Source: a candidate division KSB3 bacterium
Lineage (GTDB): Bacteria; Moduliflexota; Moduliflexia; Moduliflexales; Moduliflexaceae
Length of the DNA stretch: 64,000 bases
Assembly (NCBI GenBank): GCA_002748425.1
Contig: PDSJ01000020.1
Coordinates: 56,155 to 120,154, forward strand
Reading direction: 5' to 3'
Part shown: piece by piece, positions 35,185-43,861 of the stretch
Position numbering within the stretch: the stretch's first letter is position 1
Layout of the letters: each line of letters starts with the position of its first letter
Notes under the pieces: model-generated
Databases searched by the model: none
What the model was told of the DNA's origin: nothing
Seen by the model: the letters and a program-made list of their open reading frames with translations, nothing else
Program-made: the position numbers and the translations under genes

Positions 35185-35254
35185 TTGAGTTTATAACTCA
35201 AATAACGAACGAGCGTGAGTTCCTCAAGACAGTCAACACGCTCGTTCGTTTTCG
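35185..35254 (+). terminator. Strong hairpin ending the micro-ORF transcript
   Basis: AACGAACGAGCGTG (35204-35217) pairs perfectly with CACGCTCGTTCGTT (35237-35250) around a 19-nt loop, followed by two more T residues (four T in a row in all). A second small hairpin, TTGAGTT/AACTCAA with a 3-nt loop (35185-35201), lies just before it. The T tract is short, so termination efficiency is uncertain. Confidence 0.55.
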
Positions 35255-35530
35255 AGTTCAGAGACTCAGCAGCCTATTCCTCTTCTTCTCCTGTCGTGAT
35301 CTCGGCATAAGATTCCGTATAATTCTCCAAATACGCTCTTTATGGTTTCGATAGAGAGACAGGCATCTCGCGACATTTTGCGCGTCCCAGACACAAAACA
35401 ACGCTCAGATCGGACACGCTGTTCAGCGGGGAACTCGCCCTGTTTTCATCCTCTCTCATTCTCAGACAATGACCGGCTCAGCAGGAAAGCGGAGACTGAA
35501 AAGAGAAGTTTTTCTTGACAAAAAAAATTC

Positions 35531-35560
35531 TTGCAAGACAGTGACTGGAGATTCTGTATA
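35531..35560 (+). promoter_or_regulatory. Candidate promoter for the NifU-like gene
   Basis: TTGCAA (35531-35536), an 18-bp spacer and TGTATA (35555-35560). The predicted start near 35567 leaves about a 100-nt leader before ATG 35670. A TTGACA at 35515-35520 has no suitably spaced -10. Confidence 0.4.
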
Positions 35561-35669
35561 TGTGAAAAACGTCAACGCACAGCCGCAAACAGGGCTTTAC
35601 GCGTTGTCACGTTTGTAAGACAGGAATACATAGACCGAGCAGTACATTACTAAGGATTTACATTACAAT

Positions 35670-35900
35670 ATGCTATCGACTGAACATGTCTTAAAAGTAA
35701 TCGACGAAAAAATCCGTCCGGCGCTCCAGCGGGATGGCGGGAATATCGAATTAAAGAACGTTAGTGAAGACGGCGTGGTTGAGGTACAGCTCCAGGGAGC
35801 ATGTTCAGGCTGCCCGGGCGCGATGATGACCTTGCAATTCGGCGTACAGCGCATTCTGCAGGAAGAGATTCCGGAGGTCACGAAAGTCGTCTCTGTATAG
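35670..35900 (+). CDS. NifU C-terminal-like iron-sulfur scaffold
   Basis: A 76-residue protein equal to one NifU C-terminal (Nfu) domain: EHVLKVIDEKIRPALQRDGGNIEL at the start (as two shorter motifs, VIDEKIRPALQRDGG and NIELKNV) and the cluster-binding CSGCPGA at Cys45/Cys48. Such free-standing domains assemble or carry a [4Fe-4S] cluster between subunits and deliver it to apo-enzymes. LipA, encoded a few kilobases away, is a typical client, though no link is shown. The clpC gene follows on the same strand. Confidence 0.93.
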   Translation: MLSTEHVLKVIDEKIRPALQRDGGNIELKNVSEDGVVEVQLQGACSGCPGAMMTLQFGVQRILQEEIPEVTKVVSV

Positions 35901-36010
35901 CTGACACGAAGGGGTCGCTGTCGGAGTTTCGTGAAGCAGAGGCCCGCATTCCACAAGCACAGATATAAAGCGAGTTTTCCGGCACATCCGGAATCAGCAA
36001 CTTGTCGTCT

Positions 36011-38506
36011 ATGTTTGATCGTTTTACCGAAAGAGCCAGAAAAACCATCATTGTCGCCAAAGAGGAAGCCTTACGCCTATGGCATCCCGCCTTAGACTGC
36101 GAGCACCTCCTGCTGGGAATTCTGCATGATGAGAGCAGCGTTGGGATTCATGCCCTGCAGAAATCAGGCGTCAAGCTTGACGATCTACGCGCTGACATTT
36201 ACCATCGTCTTGGAAACAGGGGTCTGAAGGCGCAAAAAGGCGATATTCCCTTTACTCCCGCAGCAAAAGAAGTCCTGAGACTGGCCATTGAGCTCTCTCG
36301 GGAATTGGGGCATTATTATGTCGGCACAGAACATCTTCTGCTGGGGATCCTGCGGGAAGGCGAAAATATCGCTGCCATGACGCTGCAGGATCATGGCGTT
36401 GCAGAAGAGCAGCTGACAGGACACATCCTCGGTCTTCTCGGGGAAAGCCGCAAACACGGCAGAAACAAGAACTCTGGCCAGAAACTGCTGACACAGTTTG
36501 GAACGGATCTGACCGAACTTGCTGAACAGGGAGCGCTCGATCCGGTCATTGGACGAGACGAAGAAATCACCCGAATTGTCCGGATTCTCAGCCGCCGGAC
36601 TAAGAATAATCCAATTCTTCTTGGCGAGCCGGGTGTGGGAAAAACGGCTATTGTAGAAGGTCTGGCCCAGCGGATCGTCGATGGCGATGCTCCTGAAGTG
36701 CTGCATGACAAGACGCTGATGAGCCTTGATCTTGCTGGCGTTGTTGCCGGGACAATGTATCGCGGACAATTCGAGGAGCGGCTCAAGGGGATTATGAAAG
36801 AGCTGATCGCCTCAGAACGCCGTATCATTGTTTTCATCGATGAAATCCACACACTTATGGGAGCAGGTTCTGCCCAGGGATCCCTCGATGCGTCCAGTAT
36901 GCTGAAACCTGCGCTGTCCCGTGGCGATATTCAGTGTATCGGAGCGACAACCCTCGACGAACACCGCAAGCATATTGAAAAAGACAGCGCACTGGCACGA
37001 CGCTTTCAAACGGTGCATATCACGCAGCCCGACCGTGAGGACACGGTCGACATTCTCAAAGGCCTGCGGGAAACCTATGAAGACTACCATAAGGTGTGCA
37101 TTCCTGACAGCAGCATTCAGCTTGCCGTCCGCTTGTCCGAGCAGTACATCACTGATCGTTTTTTTCCCGACAAGGCAATTGATGTCATCGACGAAGCAAG
37201 CTCTTTAAGAAAACTACAGCGCTATCATTATCCCGGAGAGGTCTTGCGGACCGAAAACATGCTCCGGGAGATCATGGAGAAAAAACACACTGCTGTATGG
37301 GAAGGAAATTTCCGGAAAGTTGCTGAACTTCGTGACAGAGAACGCGAAATTCGTCAGCGTCTGGCAGATGTCAAACAGCTCTGGGAGCAGCAGCAGATAA
37401 AGAGTATTCCCTTGGTCAGCGATGACGATATTGCACGGGTTGTCTCAAAATGGACCGGTATTCCCTTGACGAAAATCGAGGAAAATGAAACAGAGAAGCT
37501 CTTACGTATGGAGGATGAACTTCATCGGCGAGTCATCGGGCAGGATGAAGCCATTGAAGCGGTCTCGCGCGCGATTCGACGCTCCCGAACCGGCATCAAA
37601 GACGCAAAACGCCCCTCAGGAATATTTATGTTTCTCGGGCCGACAGGCGTCGGAAAGACAGAGCTTAGTCGCGCCTTGTCAGAATATTTATTCGGACGCG
37701 ACTCCGCGATGATCCGGGTTGATATGTCGGAGTATATAGAACGGCATACTGTCTCGCGGTTGATTGGTGCTCCCCCCGGATACATCGGTTACGATGAAGG
37801 CGGTCAGCTCACCGAGAAAGTCAGGCGAACGCCGTATTCGATCGTCTTATTCGACGAAATCGAAAAAGCTCATCCGGACGTCTTGAATATTCTGTTACAG
37901 ATCATGGAAGATGGTCAGCTAACTGATAGTTATGGCCGCGTTGTGGATTTCAGGAACACCGTCATTATTATGACCTCCAACGTTGGAGCGAAAATGCTGC
38001 AAAAACGTGTACATCTCGGCTTTCATCAGGGCGGCAGCACAGTCGAGCATCAGAAGATGAAAGAACGCGTGAGCAGCGAATTGAAACGCGCCTTCAATCC
38101 GGAATTTCTTAATCGGATCGATGAAGTCATTACCTTTCATGCCTTGCAGCCTGATCACATTCATGACATTGTCGATGTGATGATCGATCAGGTGAATGCC
38201 CAGCTTAAGGATAATGGCTTGAACACTCTGCACATTCAGCTTAGTGGCGATGCTAAACGCTGGCTGGCAGAACGCGGCTACGATGAAATATACGGGGCCA
38301 GACCGTTACGACGGCTTATTCAAAGCTCCATTGAGGATATGCTGGCGGAAGAACTCTTAAACGGGTGCTTGCAAGACTGCGATACCATCCGGATTGTCGT
38401 TCGTGAAGACGGCGAATTGGGATACCTCCCACCAGGTCATCTCAAGGATGCGGAAGAACAAAACTATGATGCCCGGGAGCTGGTGCTCGACGAAGCCGTG
38501 CTCTAG
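36011..38506 (+). CDS. clpC: ClpC-type AAA+ protease ATPase
   Basis: An 831-residue Hsp100 unfoldase feeding ClpP. From ATG 36011 (MFDRFTERARK, the normal family start): two N-terminal Clp repeats (about 1-145), AAA domain 1 with GEPGVGKT near 204, a middle UVR segment around 430-460 (FRKVAELRDREREIRQRL), AAA domain 2 with GPTGVGKT near 543, and the D2 small domain (DEIYGARPLRRLIQ). The short middle helix with UVR, rather than the long ClpB coil, marks it as ClpC. clpP and the mcsA/B adaptors are not in the window. In Gram-negative relatives ClpC is restricted to certain phyla. Confidence 0.95.
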   Translation: MFDRFTERARKTIIVAKEEALRLWHPALDCEHLLLGILHDESSVGIHALQKSGVKLDDLRADIYHRLGNRGLKAQKGDIPFTPAAKEVLRLAIELSRELGHYYVGTEHLLLGILREGENIAAMTLQDHGVAEEQLTGHILGLLGESRKHGRNKNSGQKLLTQFGTDLTELAEQGALDPVIGRDEEITRIVRILSRRTKNNPILLGEPGVGKTAIVEGLAQRIVDGDAPEVLHDKTLMSLDLAGVVAGTMYRGQFEERLKGIMKELIASERRIIVFIDEIHTLMGAGSAQGSLDASSMLKPALSRGDIQCIGATTLDEHRKHIEKDSALARRFQTVHITQPDREDTVDILKGLRETYEDYHKVCIPDSSIQLAVRLSEQYITDRFFPDKAIDVIDEASSLRKLQRYHYPGEVLRTENMLREIMEKKHTAVWEGNFRKVAELRDREREIRQRLADVKQLWEQQQIKSIPLVSDDDIARVVSKWTGIPLTKIEENETEKLLRMEDELHRRVIGQDEAIEAVSRAIRRSRTGIKDAKRPSGIFMFLGPTGVGKTELSRALSEYLFGRDSAMIRVDMSEYIERHTVSRLIGAPPGYIGYDEGGQLTEKVRRTPYSIVLFDEIEKAHPDVLNILLQIMEDGQLTDSYGRVVDFRNTVIIMTSNVGAKMLQKRVHLGFHQGGSTVEHQKMKERVSSELKRAFNPEFLNRIDEVITFHALQPDHIHDIVDVMIDQVNAQLKDNGLNTLHIQLSGDAKRWLAERGYDEIYGARPLRRLIQSSIEDMLAEELLNGCLQDCDTIRIVVREDGELGYLPPGHLKDAEEQNYDARELVLDEAVL

Positions 38507-38590
38507 TTACGGCCTCACAGAACATGACATTTTGATGTTCTACAGTCTTGAGAATCACAGTACGACAAGAAAGGGGAGGTGAGGTGTGTT

Positions 38591-38776
38591 ATGCGAAAGG
38601 TTCAGGTATCTGTGACGGTTGATGGCGACATCAACAAAGCCCTTTACATCCTGCGGAACAAGTTTAATAAAGAAGGATTAAAGAACGAGATCACCAAGAA
38701 TCGCTTTTACGAAAAGCCCAGTGAAGCTCGTAGAAGAAAGGCAATGAAGCAGCAGAGAAAATACCGCAACAGTTAA
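38591..38776 (+). CDS. rpsU: Small ribosomal subunit protein bS21
   Basis: A 61-residue basic protein. ATG 38591 is preceded by a run of ribosome-site sequence (GGGGAGGTGAGG). The core INKALYILRNKFNKEG and RFYEKPSEARRRKAMKQQR is the bS21 pattern; the protein binds 16S rRNA near the anti-Shine-Dalgarno. A strong terminator follows. Confidence 0.93.
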   Translation: MRKVQVSVTVDGDINKALYILRNKFNKEGLKNEITKNRFYEKPSEARRRKAMKQQRKYRNS

Positions 38777-38811
38777 AGCCGCGGATTTTTATCACCCTGA
38801 AGATCGTTTGA

Positions 38812-38841
38812 AGAGGTCCCATCGATGGGGCCTCTTTTTCT
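38812..38841 (+). terminator. Rho-independent terminator after rpsU
   Basis: AGAGGTCCC (38812-38820) and GGGGCCTCT (38827-38835) form a 9-bp stem with one G-U pair and a 6-nt loop, followed by TTTTCTT. Classic intrinsic terminator. Confidence 0.85.
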
Positions 38842-39005
38842 TGACAGCATCGTTTCAAGTCCATAAACATTATCTTTTCTCAGGATCTGTCATAGAGATA
38901 AGTGCAACTCGTCGTTCCCAAAACCGCGTCAAGATTTCTTGACAAAATGGCTCTCAACATCTTTGTCTCTCAGTTATGACGTTTTAACTCAACACAGGAG
39001 GTCTT

Positions 39006-39956
39006 ATGGGGCAGAAACAGCGCAGCGCAGTTGTCGCTCTGGGCGGCAACTGTATCATCCGTGAAGGACAGGTGGGAAATATTGCACAGCAGTTCACGAA
39101 CACTCAAAGCACTGTCAGCGGACTCATGAAACTCATCGAGGAAGATTACCAGCTCCTCCTCACTCATGGCAATGGCCCGCAGGTCGGGAACCTCTTTCTG
39201 ATGGTAGAATCCACGCGCAATTTTATTCCGGAGCTGCCGTTAGGCGTCTGCGTGGCAGATACCCAATCGCAGATTGGCTACATGATTCAGCAATCATTAC
39301 AGAACCACCTGCTTCAGCAAGGCCGTCCCCGACAGGTTGTCACGCTGATCAGTCAAGTCGTGGTGGACCACAACGATCCCTCGCTGACAATTCCTAAAAA
39401 ACCGATCGGGCCGATTTATTCAGAAGAAAAAGCCCGTGAAATTGAAGAGCTTTATCCCTGGAAGATATTCGGTGACAGCGAGCGGGGCTATCGCCTCGTG
39501 GTTCCGTCTCCTGTTCCGGTCAGAGTCGTGGAGACTCCGTTAATCAGCTCATTACTTGATCGCGGCATCGTCGTCATTGCCGGCGGTGGTGGCGGGATCC
39601 CTGTGATCGAAACCGAAGACGGTGGTCATGAAGGCGTTGACGTCGTCATTGAAAAAGATTTGACAGCAAGCCTGCTCGCCCGGGATATCAAGGCTGAACT
39701 GCTCGTGTTTCTGACGAAAGTAGAGAAAGTTGCCATCCATTTTAACACACCACAGGAACAGACCTTTGAAAAACTCCATATCGAAGAGGCCATGGATTAC
39801 CTGGAGCAAGGGCAATTTCCCAGTACCTCCATGGGACCGAAGATCAGAGCTGCTATCGACTTTCTGCGTGACGGAGGTGAGGAGGTTTTGATCACAGCTG
39901 CCGGAAAACTGCCGGATGCCTTAGCGGGCCTCACAGGCACCAGAATAGTAAAATAA
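39006..39956 (+). CDS. arcC: Carbamate kinase (first of two)
   Basis: A 316-residue amino acid kinase-fold enzyme catalysing ATP + carbamate to carbamoyl phosphate, or the reverse for ATP gain. ATG 39006 follows CAGGAGG. Motifs: VALGGNCI, THGNGPQVGNL, GYMIQQSLQNHL, RGYRLVVPSP, AGGGGGIPVIE and STSMGPKIRAA. No arginine deiminase or ornithine carbamoyltransferase gene is adjacent. A close paralogue follows 99 bp later. Confidence 0.95.
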   Translation: MGQKQRSAVVALGGNCIIREGQVGNIAQQFTNTQSTVSGLMKLIEEDYQLLLTHGNGPQVGNLFLMVESTRNFIPELPLGVCVADTQSQIGYMIQQSLQNHLLQQGRPRQVVTLISQVVVDHNDPSLTIPKKPIGPIYSEEKAREIEELYPWKIFGDSERGYRLVVPSPVPVRVVETPLISSLLDRGIVVIAGGGGGIPVIETEDGGHEGVDVVIEKDLTASLLARDIKAELLVFLTKVEKVAIHFNTPQEQTFEKLHIEEAMDYLEQGQFPSTSMGPKIRAAIDFLRDGGEEVLITAAGKLPDALAGLTGTRIVK

Positions 39957-40055
39957 CACCAGCACGCGCACTGTTTGCCGCAACGTTACAAAGGGTCGAC
40001 CGCGACACTCGTCCTTCTGTGTTTTGTGCCGTTGCCGCCGATGGTGGTCAAAGAG

Positions 40056-41003
40056 ATGAAACAACAACAAAAAATCGCTGTGCTTGCTTTAGGTGGCAAT
40101 GCGATCATGCAGAAAAGTGAGGAAGGAAATATCCACCAGCAGTTCGCCAATACCCGTAAGACGCTGGATGGAATCATGGAACTGATCGAACGCGGGTACC
40201 GGCTGGTGATTACGCACGGTAACGGGCCGCAAGTTGGAAATTTATTTCTGATGGTCGAAGCCACTCGCGATATTGTTCCCTCAGTGCCTCTGGGCCTGTG
40301 CGTTGCCGATACGCAAGGGCAGATGGGGTATATGATTCAACAGTCTCTGCAAAATCGTCTGATTCGCGAAGGTCATTCATTGCCGGTGATAAGCCTCGTC
40401 ACGCAGGTAGTAGTCGACCGGGAGGATCCGTCCTTCAAAACTCCCACCAAACCGATCGGCCCATTCTACACAAAAGAAGAGGGAGAAAACATTCGGCAGG
40501 AACGGGGATGGAAAATCGTGGAAGACAGTGGACGCGGCTATCGATTGGTCGTGCCTTCACCTCAGCCGACAGCGATTGTCGAGAGTGCGATCATTCAAAT
40601 GCTTCTGGAAGACGAGGTCATCGTCATTGCAGCCGGCGGTGGCGGGATTCCTGTCATCTGCCATGAAAACGGTGCGTATGAAGGGGTCGATGCAGTCGTG
40701 GACAAAGACGCGGCATCAAGTATCCTGGCTACAGAGCTTAAGGCTGATCTTCTTCTGATTCTTACCGGTGTCGATCAAGTTGCGATCAACTTCAACACCC
40801 CGGACGAACGCTTTTTCGACTGCCTGTCAGTCAATGAGGCACAGGCCTATCTGGAGCAAGGGCATTTTCCTCCCGGCAGCATGGGCCCGAAAATCAGCGC
40901 TGCAATCGATTTTATCAAGCAGGGCGGGCAGGAAGTCCTGATTACCTCGCTTGAAAAGGTCGGAGACGCCTTGCAGGGCAAAAGCGGAACGAGGATCGTC
41001 TAG
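40056..41003 (+). CDS. arcC: Carbamate kinase (second, tandem paralogue)
   Basis: A 315-residue paralogue of the preceding gene, sharing all motif blocks (ALGGNAI, THGNGPQVGNLFLMVE, GYMIQQSLQN, RGYRLVVPSP, AAGGGGIPVI, GSMGPKISAAIDF) and most residues between. ATG 40056 is used; an upstream ATG at 39975 gives a non-homologous extension. The pair arose by tandem duplication, and both copies retain the substrate and ATP loops, so both should be active. Why two are kept is unclear. Confidence 0.95.
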   Translation: MKQQQKIAVLALGGNAIMQKSEEGNIHQQFANTRKTLDGIMELIERGYRLVITHGNGPQVGNLFLMVEATRDIVPSVPLGLCVADTQGQMGYMIQQSLQNRLIREGHSLPVISLVTQVVVDREDPSFKTPTKPIGPFYTKEEGENIRQERGWKIVEDSGRGYRLVVPSPQPTAIVESAIIQMLLEDEVIVIAAGGGGIPVICHENGAYEGVDAVVDKDAASSILATELKADLLLILTGVDQVAINFNTPDERFFDCLSVNEAQAYLEQGHFPPGSMGPKISAAIDFIKQGGQEVLITSLEKVGDALQGKSGTRIV

Positions 41004-41116
41004 GGGCTGAAGTGGGTGCTCGCCGCCACCCTATATGGCCGTCTGTGACGAATTGTCATGCAGGAAAGCGGCAAACGTTTCAGCATTGATACAGCTCCGT
41101 GTCCATCGGGCAGCAG

Positions 41117-42424
41117 TCATGACAAGTCGCCTGAAATATGCTTAAAACACCGTTCTGCCACGCCGGCCTGCGATTCGATGAACTGTCGTGCCTGAGCCCC
41201 TATTTTGCGGTAGTGTTCCCGCTTCTCCAGCAGCGCAAAAATCTGCTGCTGAAAATCTTCGGCAGAGGAAATGGCAAAAGCAAGTTTTCTGCTGCGCAAC
41301 TCGACGGCCTCTGAGGCGTTCTCATGTTTTGGCCCGAAGACCACTGGCAGTCCCATTGCTGCCGGTTCCATCACATTATGCACCCCGGTGCTGAAAGCCC
41401 CGCCGACATAGGCGGCATCCACTGCTGAATACAAGCGGGAAAGCACGCCGATCGTATCCACAACAAGCACCCTTGGGACACGCTCCCCTCCGGAGTGAAA
41501 CTGGGAGAGTCGCCGCAGGGAAAATTCCTGAAAAAAACGTTCGCCGTATGAGAGATGTTCCTCTGTCGGCTCATGAGGCGCAAGAATCAGCACAAGGTCT
41601 TCATAACGCAGCAAGGCCTCTTTCAGCGCCGGAAAGATACAGCGCTCATCAGCCGGCCAGCTGCTGCCGACAATGAAAACATATTTCCCGACGAGAGCAG
41701 CTCCGATCTCCGGCGGCGGAAGTCTCTTTCTGCGATCCAGCACACTGTCAAAGCGCGTATTACCCAGTACCTGAATATTAGGATGGTCCGGGTTTGTCGA
41801 CAAAAAACGCTGCCGGTCGTCTTCAGTCACACAAAAAATTCCGTTCAGACAGGCATAAAGCGTGCGATAAAAAGAGCGTGACCATGCCGAACTATAGCGT
41901 TTTGACGCTGCCCGAATGGTCCCGGAGATCAGATATTGCGGAACCCCTGCCGCATGAGCTTCCCAAATAACATTCGGCCAGAGATCGTATTGAACGTAAA
42001 TAATGGCAGATGGCCGGAATATCGCCAGAAGTCTGCGCATATTCGCCGCTGTATCCAAGGGCAGATAATCGATCGCAAGCGGCGGCCCCATACCTTCTGG
42101 AAGTCGTGTGCGCTGCACCCATTTATAGCCGTTGACCGAGCTGAACGTGACCGCACAGTCATAATTCCGTTGCAGAAAGCGTTCAAGCAAAGGCTGCGCC
42201 TGCAGGAATTCGCCTGCACTGGCCACGTGGAACCAGATGAACGGACTGTCAGGACGACGCCGTGCTACTTGTGCAGTGAGTCGTTGCCAAAGCCCCCGAC
42301 GCCCAGCAAGACCTTCTCGCAAATTCTTGTTCCCGATCGCCACGATATGCGCGGCAAGGCCAAGCAGCGGAGCAGCAATCCACGAGTACATTATTCGCCA
42401 GAACCAATACGTCATACTAAGCAT
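41117..42424 (-). CDS. waaA: Kdo transferase (lipid A 3-deoxy-manno-octulosonate transferase)
   Basis: A 435-residue glycosyltransferase (kdtA/waaA) that attaches Kdo to the lipid A precursor at the inner face of the membrane. N-terminal hydrophobic segment, then PFIWFHVASAGEFLQAQPLL, RLPEGMGPPLAIDYLPLDTA, FVYQYDLWPN-like VQYDLWPNVI, VFIVGSSWPADE, LAPHEPTEEH, and YVGGAFSTGVHNVMEPAAMG with FGPKHENASEA. It shows that the organism makes Kdo-containing lipopolysaccharide. Two starts three codons apart (42424, 42415) are possible. Confidence 0.96.
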   Translation of the reverse strand: MLSMTYWFWRIMYSWIAAPLLGLAAHIVAIGNKNLREGLAGRRGLWQRLTAQVARRRPDSPFIWFHVASAGEFLQAQPLLERFLQRNYDCAVTFSSVNGYKWVQRTRLPEGMGPPLAIDYLPLDTAANMRRLLAIFRPSAIIYVQYDLWPNVIWEAHAAGVPQYLISGTIRAASKRYSSAWSRSFYRTLYACLNGIFCVTEDDRQRFLSTNPDHPNIQVLGNTRFDSVLDRRKRLPPPEIGAALVGKYVFIVGSSWPADERCIFPALKEALLRYEDLVLILAPHEPTEEHLSYGERFFQEFSLRRLSQFHSGGERVPRVLVVDTIGVLSRLYSAVDAAYVGGAFSTGVHNVMEPAAMGLPVVFGPKHENASEAVELRSRKLAFAISSAEDFQQQIFALLEKREHYRKIGAQARQFIESQAGVAERCFKHISGDLS

Positions 42425-42883
42425 TTCAGTGCTGGAAAAGCAGCAAAAACAGCAGGAGATTCAACCAGCAGCTTTTCATCAGTTTACCCAGAATGCGGGA
42501 GGATGTCCGCACACACCGACTTTTTTCTCAATGAGATTTTTACTCAATCAACACTTCGGATGGCTGTCAAGAAAATACATACAGTGAGATTCTCAGCAGC
42601 GCGGAATTCTCGCAGATTATATGTTGACGTCTTTGAAGAAAGACGTTAACAAGGTATAATTATTTCTTGACAGCGTTCTACGGACAGAATATAGGTTATT
42701 GTGTTAGTATGTTCTGCTCGCTGTGATGGGCAAAATGGATCTTAAGGGCAAGTATTCTAAAGACACAGCGTGACAAACTTCCGTTTGGAACAGCACGGTT
42801 CAAGCGTTTTTCACGCTTTTCCAACATGGCCGTTAGTAGCTGAGTGCGTGGCATACATGCATTCAGGCGGCCGTTAACACGCT
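42425..42883. other. Divergent regulatory region between waaA and the DUF2914 lipoprotein gene
   Basis: About 460 bp. It contains the palindrome-promoter group at 42623-42695 and a small hairpin AAGCGT/ACGCTT followed by TT (42802-42818). An 8-bp direct repeat GGCCGTTA occurs at 42828-42835 and 42869-42876. No coding sequence is supported. Confidence 0.5.
42623..42695 (+). promoter_or_regulatory. Palindrome with two overlapping candidate promoters
   Basis: An interrupted palindrome GTTgACGTCTTT-gaag-AAAGACGTtAAC spans 42623-42650 (11 of 12 arm positions pair). A perfect TATAAT (42655-42660) begins five bases after it, so the palindrome covers its -35 zone. A second promoter follows: TTGACA (42667-42672), 17 bp, TATAGG (42690-42695). 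Probable control region of the lipoprotein gene. Confidence 0.5.
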
Positions 42884-43861
42884 ATGCAACACATCACTAT
42901 TATACTCTGGCACGCCCGTCGCGTTCATTGTTTCTTTTTAGCCGTTGTCTGTTGTCTCGGCGCATGCGGTAAAGATGACAGCAGGGGAATCAGCGAACGT
43001 CTGTCAGGACCTGGAGCGGTATCGGCCTTACCGATGCGGATCGATGGCGAGCTTACCCCGACAGCGATTATGACGCCGGCAGAGGCAACAACGCCGACAG
43101 TAAGCGTGCCGTCTCGTGAGATCGAGGCAACGCCTGCTCCTGAAGCATCTGTCACGCCTTGGGCAACAGAGCCGCCAGAAGAGAGCAATGACGTCCTGGA
43201 ACTTGAGACTGAGACCAGGCTTCGCCTCATGGCTGAGGCAACACACGGTCCCGAGGTTTCAGAAGAAGCAGCCGTGTCGTCAGAACAAGCAAACTCTCCC
43301 CCGGCCGTTATCACGCCGGATCCCAAACCGGATCCGTCCTCTCTTCCAGCGCCAAGTCCCGCATCGGAATCTCCAGAAAAACTCAGCCCACAGCCGACAC
43401 CGTCTTTGGCTCCCACAAGCACTCGAAAAGCTCCTGTTCAGGAAGTACAACGCACACAAGATACGGAAAAAAAGAAAAAAGCTGCGACTCCCAGGCAGGC
43501 CAGGAAAACACGAAAAAAGATTTCATCATCTGTCAAAGTCACTCAACTGGAGATCTGTTCTGCTATTTCGAACCGTAGCCCTGCTGGAGCCGCAAAACAA
43601 TTTTCTTTTCGCGCAGTCAAAAAAGTGTATGCTTGGATGTTGGTCTCAGGAGCGACCCCGCCGATGCGTTTGAAACATCACTATTACCGCGAAGGGAAAT
43701 TGGCGGCGAGCGTCTCGCTGAAGATTAAATATCCTTCAATGCGAACCTGGAGTCAGAAAAGTTTTCAAGGTCCTGACTCACAGGGAAGATGGAAACTTGT
43801 TGTCACGACGGATGACGGACAAACAGTTCTGGCGGAAAAAGAATTTACGCTTCTCCCCTGA
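42884..43861 (+). CDS. Lipoprotein with Pro/Thr-rich linker and DUF2914 domain
   Basis: A 325-residue lipoprotein: basic N-terminus, hydrophobic FFLAVVCCLGAC with lipidation Cys28 (lipobox LGAC), a long low-complexity linker (about 60-210) rich in Pro, Thr, Ser and Glu, a short Lys-rich stretch, then a DUF2914 domain at about 230-325 (VKKVYAWMLVSG, LKHHYYREGKLA, MRTWSQKSF, GRWKLVVTTDDGQTVL). DUF2914 is a small beta domain of unknown role at the cell envelope. The gene converges on the DnaE-like gene and overlaps it by 17 bp. Confidence 0.85.
   Translation: MQHITIILWHARRVHCFFLAVVCCLGACGKDDSRGISERLSGPGAVSALPMRIDGELTPTAIMTPAEATTPTVSVPSREIEATPAPEASVTPWATEPPEESNDVLELETETRLRLMAEATHGPEVSEEAAVSSEQANSPPAVITPDPKPDPSSLPAPSPASESPEKLSPQPTPSLAPTSTRKAPVQEVQRTQDTEKKKKAATPRQARKTRKKISSSVKVTQLEICSAISNRSPAGAAKQFSFRAVKKVYAWMLVSGATPPMRLKHHYYREGKLAASVSLKIKYPSMRTWSQKSFQGPDSQGRWKLVVTTDDGQTVLAEKEFTLLP

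Larger units (their letters stand above)
34818..35254 (+). ncRNA. Candidate small transcript with Cys-rich micro-ORFs
   Basis: Bounded on the left by a strong promoter and on the right by a terminator-like hairpin, giving about 435 nt. It contains AGGAGGTGG at 34900-34908, a strong ribosome site, but no start codon at ideal spacing after it. Two micro-ORFs follow (34934-34999 and 35002-35094). No match to RNase P RNA, tmRNA, 6S RNA or SRP RNA landmarks was found. It could be a regulatory RNA, a peptide message or both. Confidence 0.4.
34546..35669. other. 1.1-kb region without a conventional gene
   Basis: The longest gap in the window. The part next to the binding-protein gene is AT-rich and contains a palindrome (34636-34651). 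A compact transcription unit with micro-ORFs occupies about 34783-35254, described separately. From 35255 to 35669 only a weak promoter for the NifU-like gene was seen. An open frame on the plus strand (35034-35354) crosses the terminator-like hairpin and is not considered real. Confidence 0.5.

Noticed and set aside
34818..35254. Known structured RNA (RNase P RNA, tmRNA, 6S)
   Set aside because: None of the conserved sequence landmarks of these RNAs is present.
35034..35354. 106-codon plus-strand frame starting at TTG
   Set aside because: It crosses the 14-bp terminator-like hairpin and has no ribosome site.
42884..43861. Alternative long frames in the Pro/Thr-rich linker of the DUF2914 lipoprotein
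   Set aside because: Low-complexity, CG-rich codons open other frames by chance; only the lipobox-DUF2914 frame makes sense.
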